Under the pieces are notes generated by a model. It searched no databases. It saw nothing but the letters and a program-made list of their open reading frames with translations, and was not told the origin of the DNA. DNA of 9,313 nt from Megasphaera sp. AM44-1BH. GTDB taxonomy: Bacteria > Bacillota > Negativicutes > Veillonellales > Megasphaeraceae. How positions within the stretch are numbered: position 1 is the first letter of the stretch; the number at the start of each line of letters is the position of its first letter. The translations under genes and the position numbers were made by a program. Below, one piece after another: positions 5,704-9,313 of the stretch. The stretch covers positions 1-9,313 of the forward strand of contig NZ_QSFA01000039.1 of assembly GCF_003467125.1 (NCBI RefSeq). Direction: 5' to 3'.

Positions 5704-8700
5704 GCTTCTCAATGATTTTATAGACACGTTCTACCTCCGCATCATCGCCAAAAATCTTAAATAGTGCTTTCTTGATTCTTTTCACAATAACCTTATTGTT
5801 GCGAAAATCCGCCATTTTATTATCCATAACCGCCTGATGAATTCGCAGGGCAAGTTTCTCGTCCTCCCCGGTGTTGTCGTAAATAGCCATCAGTGCCTTG
5901 CTGCCGCGTATGCCTTCCGGGTATTTCGCGTTTTCCTCCGGATGGTCAACATCCTTTGCCAACTTAATATAGCGCTCGAGCATCTCGGCATAGTCAAGTA
6001 CGCCTTTTTTTCGTTCCTCAATCAGTTTGTCAAGGATTTCAGACATTTTAGCGTAGTATCGCGGGTTAACGGTAACCTTCTCAATTACTTTTCTACGGAT
6101 ATTATTTTCAATCGCTTCGGCAGCACCTTCTTTATGTCCACTATCAGCATCACCTGTAAGTGTTTCGCCCCGATTTACCACAAAATCAAGTAACGTAAGG
6201 TCATCAAAATCACCAATCTTCTGAGCGTCTGTTGCCGTTAGATAATTGTCGATTATTTTCCGCATATCTGGCTCATAAGCTTTCAAATCAAGAAAATCGC
6301 CGCTGGCGTTGCCAATCATTTTCTTCAGTTCAATGTAGAATGTGACTTTTTCGTCATATTCCTTCAGTTTGTTGGATGAAACATCGTCTACGAGATAAGG
6401 TTTTGCCTCAGCAAAAGCACGTACAAGACTGCTTACCAGCCTATAAAGCTTTTCACGAAGCCTTGCATAAATCTCATCGCTTTCTTCCGACTGCCCTGAA
6501 ACTCCACAGAAATAATGCTCGTACTGAAGATCCTCCTGTGGCTCTTCAACGCCCTCGCAAAGTTCCTCTAAAGCGTCATATACTTCCTCAAAATAACGGA
6601 TGGCTTCATCATGGCGATCCTTGACAAGACCTTTGACATCCTCCGGATCATATCCTTCAAATGCGCCAGAAGTGTAATCCTTCATAGCGGTCTGAAGCTT
6701 CCCAAAAAGTTGTTTGTAATCAACAATGTACCCGAAATCCTTTGTGTCATCGTCCAGACGATTCACACGGCAAATAGCCTGAAACAATCCGTGATCCTGC
6801 ATCTTCTTATCAATATATAGATATGTACAAGGTGGGGCATCAAAACCTGTGAGCAACTTGTCAACAACGATAAGCAGTTTCATATTTGCCGGTTCTTCAA
6901 CGAATTTACGCTTGGCTTCCTTCTCAAATTTTTCAACCTTAGATAAGATGGAGCCGGTCTTTGGAAGGTTCTCCGGATCGAGTCCGAGCATTTTCAGATA
7001 AGTCTCATACTTTAGGAAGGTATCCGTGTCGTCCTCATCGCTAACGGTATCCGTTCGAAGTTCTCCCTTGTTGGGAGTATAGGAAGAAATGATAGCACAT
7101 TTCTTAAATCCCATTTGCTGAAAGATCTCATAGTACTTACAGGCGGTTGAAATAGAATCCGCTACTAATATCGCATTCCCGTTTCCCTCCATAAGGCGAG
7201 GCTTCATGTTAAAGTCCTGTATAATGTCCCATGCTACTTTTTCAAGACGTGAACGGGAACTGTAGACCTTCTGCATCGTTCCCCATTTCTCTTTGAGCTT
7301 TGCTTTTGCCCGCGGGGAAAGGCCACGCGTCTTAACGTCAAACCACTGATCCACACGATTCTGCGATGACAAGTCCTGTGGCACGTCACGGTACTCATAT
7401 CTCAAATCAAGGACGACTCCGTCCTCCACGCCTTCGTTGTACTTGTATGTGTGAATATATGTACCGAACACTTCAATGCTGAGCTTCTTGTCTTTTTTAA
7501 GGAGCGGCGTGCCCGTAAATCCGATAAAGATAGCATTCGGCATAATCGTCTTCATTGCCAGATGAAGTTTGCCCGACTGCGTTCTGTGGCATTCATCAAC
7601 GAATACGACAATGTTTCCCTTCGCCTCAAAATCTGGTGGAAGGGAACTTTTTAGTTCTTCTATATATTTGTCATAATCATTTTCCGTTGCCTCGCCGCCG
7701 CGTCTGCCAAACTTATGCACCAGGGAGCACATCAGCGAGTCATCGTATTTATTCAGACGTGCAATCAAATCCTGTCCGCTTATCGTCCTGACAATATTCT
7801 CATCCACACCATTGAATGTTTTCTCGATCTGTTCGTCCAGTTCCTCACGATCAGTCACAATCAGAACACGCGGATTTATCTCTCCCCAATGCGACAGAAT
7901 CCATTTTGCCAACCAGATCATGGTCAGCGTTTTCCCGGAACCCTGTGTGTGCCAGATGATTCCGCCCAATGGATCATCTGGATTACGTCCCGCATCATGA
8001 ATTGCTGCCCGAAGATTGTTCAGTCTGACCTGTGCTCGCTTTATGCCGTAATACTGGTTATAACGGCACACCTTTTTGACACCCTTGTCAAAAACTACAA
8101 AGTTAAACATAAGGTCGATAAAACGCTCTTTATCAAACATGGCATAGAGCTGCTTGAGCAGTTTATTATCGATTCCCGCACACGCATTACTGATACGGAC
8201 ATCCATCGGGCTACGCTCTTCCTGATGTTCTTTAAAGCCGTCAGCTTTCCATTCCATGTAGAATTTTTCCGGTGTATTGAGCGTACCGTAATGCAGTCCT
8301 TCAGACTCATTGCCAGCCATACAGAATTGCATCGTACTAAAGAAACTCTGAATAAATGAGTTTTTCTGGTTCGTCAGATTTTGACGTATTCCTTCCGACA
8401 CAGAAATGCTGCTCCGCTTCAGCTCAATAACAGCAACCGCGATGCCATTTAAGTAGATAACCAGATCCGGCCTTTTCTCTGTTTGATCCACTACGGTGAC
8501 TTCTTCCGCAATCGCAAAATCATTGTTGAGTGGATTGTCTTCGTCAATGAAATAAACCGTCTTAGGTGGCTGTTCCGGACTTTCGTAGACCTTGGCTCCA
8601 TATTTCAGTAAGGAATATACCTTTTTGTTTGCATCGTAAATACCATGGGCTAAATTGCCAGCTGACTGCTGCAACTGATGAATTGCCTCACTACATAGCC

Positions 8701-8869
8701 TATCAGAATAACCTTTCAGATGGAGATACCGCCGCAGGCGATCTTCCTTTATGTTTTTATTCTGAATATCCTTCAAATTCCCTAGATACTGGTATCTTAA
8801 AATATTTTGATCTTTAAAGAAGTCAATAACCTTCTTCTGTGTTTTTATCTCTGAATCACCGATGCTCAT
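5690..8869 (-). CDS. hsdR: Type I restriction enzyme motor/endonuclease subunit HsdR
   Basis: A complete 1059-residue HsdR, in the usual size range of about 1000-1100. It pumps DNA past the bound HsdM2-HsdS complex by ATP hydrolysis and cleaves distant, unmethylated DNA. The N-terminal PD-(D/E)xK nuclease shows Asp135 (RPDLVIYL) and Glu149-Leu-Lys151 (AVIELKRS), with Gln163/Gln167 following. The SF2 helicase motor carries Walker A HTQGSGKT (307-314), the DECH box (425-428), FTGTP (451-455), and motif VI QAICRVNR (697-704). The C-terminal part (about 750-1059) is the helical region that docks on the methylase complex. All motifs are intact. The ATG is preceded by AAGGGGG (8878-8884), 8 bases upstream. 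It begins 13 bases after the hsdS fragment and runs into the fusion gene with a one-base overlap. The cognate hsdM is not in the window. Confidence 0.97.
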   Translation of the reverse strand: MSIGDSEIKTQKKVIDFFKDQNILRYQYLGNLKDIQNKNIKEDRLRRYLHLKGYSDRLCSEAIHQLQQSAGNLAHGIYDANKKVYSLLKYGAKVYESPEQPPKTVYFIDEDNPLNNDFAIAEEVTVVDQTEKRPDLVIYLNGIAVAVIELKRSSISVSEGIRQNLTNQKNSFIQSFFSTMQFCMAGNESEGLHYGTLNTPEKFYMEWKADGFKEHQEERSPMDVRISNACAGIDNKLLKQLYAMFDKERFIDLMFNFVVFDKGVKKVCRYNQYYGIKRAQVRLNNLRAAIHDAGRNPDDPLGGIIWHTQGSGKTLTMIWLAKWILSHWGEINPRVLIVTDREELDEQIEKTFNGVDENIVRTISGQDLIARLNKYDDSLMCSLVHKFGRRGGEATENDYDKYIEELKSSLPPDFEAKGNIVVFVDECHRTQSGKLHLAMKTIMPNAIFIGFTGTPLLKKDKKLSIEVFGTYIHTYKYNEGVEDGVVLDLRYEYRDVPQDLSSQNRVDQWFDVKTRGLSPRAKAKLKEKWGTMQKVYSSRSRLEKVAWDIIQDFNMKPRLMEGNGNAILVADSISTACKYYEIFQQMGFKKCAIISSYTPNKGELRTDTVSDEDDTDTFLKYETYLKMLGLDPENLPKTGSILSKVEKFEKEAKRKFVEEPANMKLLIVVDKLLTGFDAPPCTYLYIDKKMQDHGLFQAICRVNRLDDDTKDFGYIVDYKQLFGKLQTAMKDYTSGAFEGYDPEDVKGLVKDRHDEAIRYFEEVYDALEELCEGVEEPQEDLQYEHYFCGVSGQSEESDEIYARLREKLYRLVSSLVRAFAEAKPYLVDDVSSNKLKEYDEKVTFYIELKKMIGNASGDFLDLKAYEPDMRKIIDNYLTATDAQKIGDFDDLTLLDFVVNRGETLTGDADSGHKEGAAEAIENNIRRKVIEKVTVNPRYYAKMSEILDKLIEERKKGVLDYAEMLERYIKLAKDVDHPEENAKYPEGIRGSKALMAIYDNTGEDEKLALRIHQAVMDNKMADFRNNKVIVKRIKKALFKIFGDDAEVERVYKIIEKQEEY

Positions 8870-8882
8870 GGTAAAAGCCCCC

Positions 8883-9275
8883 TTACTTCAATCGTACCTT
8901 GCCGGTCAACAGGTCTTCCATCATGCCCTGTTTAATCATTTTGTACTTCTCACACTTACGCTGATGAAGGGTAATAAGGTTATTAATTTTTTGAAAATAA
9001 ATGCCTAGTTCTCTTTGCTCATCTTTTGATGGTAAAAACACTTTAGCTCCTATTATTATATCTGGAGTTACTCTTTTCTGACTATTTGAAGAGCCAGATG
9101 AACAATCTTCTAAATACTTCGTAAATGAATCCCTTGAAACTACAAAACTCAAAAAAGGTAAATCTATATCCTCTGAATACAACGGGATAAATTCAGCGGA
9201 ACAAACGGCGTTACCTGTTGGCTCTTTTATATACCAAATGCGTTTTTTTCTTACATTTAATTTGTTAACAGCAGT
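8883..9275 (-). pseudogene. hsdS: Type I specificity subunit HsdS, 3' fragment without a start
   Basis: The frame open from 9275 to the TAA at 8883-8885 encodes 130 residues that match the last third of HsdS. They comprise the end of a target recognition domain (KLNVRKKRIWYIKEP at 5-19, then AVCSAEFIPL at 23-32), the GSSNSQKRVTP segment (61-71), the LPSKDEQREL motif (81-90), and the C-terminal conserved helix (about 92-118) ending in MMEDLLTGKVRLK. A full HsdS has about 380-450 residues with two recognition domains. There is no in-frame ATG at the beginning; TTG at 9180-9182 is the nearest alternative start but would remove the AVCSAEF motif. Stops close all three minus-strand frames at 9257-9278, so nothing upstream can read into it. 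It is either a decayed gene or a silent specificity cassette that could be joined to an hsdS 5' part by recombination. Confidence 0.75.
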
Positions 9276-9281
9276 TTACAA
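9262..9281. repeat. Imperfect palindrome at the hsdS break
   Basis: TTGTTAAC (9262-9269) and GTTTACAA (9274-9281) are inverted copies with one mismatch around a 4-base centre AGCA. Extended outward to 11-base arms they match at 9 of 11 positions. The palindrome sits where recognisable HsdS homology begins (KLNV, from about 9263). The layout resembles a crossover site of a tyrosine recombinase, but only one copy is in the window and the match could be chance in AT-rich sequence. Confidence 0.4.
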
Positions 9282-9313
9282 CTTTTTGAACAAATAAATA
9301 TCGCGTAACCACA

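Noticed and set aside
7715..8359. A 214-codon open frame on the plus strand
   Set aside because: It lies entirely antisense to the intact hsdR coding sequence, including its motor-domain motifs, and shows no recognisable domain or ribosome binding site.
9243..9249. Run of seven A residues (minus strand) in the hsdS fragment as a phase-variation switch
   Set aside because: All three frames carry stops just upstream (9257-9278), so slippage here could not join the fragment to an upstream reading frame within the window.
1..9313. CRISPR array, tRNA or rRNA genes
   Set aside because: No regularly spaced repeats and no tRNA-like or rRNA-like sequence were seen on either strand.
9279..9313. C-terminal end of an upstream gene at the right edge
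   Set aside because: All three minus frames are open from the edge to the stops, but only about 11-18 codons are visible and none is recognisable, so no gene can be assigned.

Overview
This window looks like a defence and accessory region from a low-to-moderate GC Bacillota-type gut or oral anaerobe. I lean towards Negativicutes, because of the style of the small secreted protein and the HsdR and metallopeptidase sequences, but this is an impression from reading and not a search result. Every convincing gene lies on the minus strand, so the region reads from right to left.

Right part (about 9313 to 2233). The first unit is a 3' fragment of a type I specificity gene (hsdS, 8883-9275). It is followed after 13 nt by a complete hsdR (5690-8869). 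The stop of hsdR overlaps by one base the start of a large gene (3099-5690) that fuses a YgjP/WUSS-type zinc metallopeptidase to an ImmA/IrrE-like zinc peptidase module with a C-terminal XRE-like helix-turn-helix. A GIY-YIG nuclease gene with a DUF4357-like C-terminus (2233-3075) follows after 23 nt. The tight spacing and good ribosome binding sites indicate one transcription unit, which probably ends at an AT-rich hairpin with a U-tract at 2146-2176. No hsdM is present. In type I loci it normally lies upstream, which here would be beyond the right edge.

Middle (1903-2232). This is a 330-base non-coding stretch with a GC-rich repeat-like hairpin and an 11-base direct repeat. It may be a scar of mobile DNA.

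Left part (1902 to 1). A second GIY-YIG protein (658-1902) carries two DUF4357-like domains, and its C-terminus is a close paralogue of the one in 2233-3075. After it comes a small secreted protein (238-585) with its own likely promoter, then a possible broken small gene (99-251), then two back-to-back minus-strand terminators that close the region.

How the parts may work together: HsdR supplies ATP-driven DNA translocation and cleavage for a type I restriction system whose methylase lies outside the window. The GIY-YIG proteins are predicted endonucleases with intact catalytic residues. The double metallopeptidase with a DNA-binding domain is a plausible sensor or regulator, since ImmA-type peptidases cleave repressors in integrative elements. 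The most interesting items are this double HExxH fusion inside the restriction operon, the truncated hsdS closed in all three frames next to a palindrome, and the pair of shuffled GIY-YIG/DUF4357 genes.
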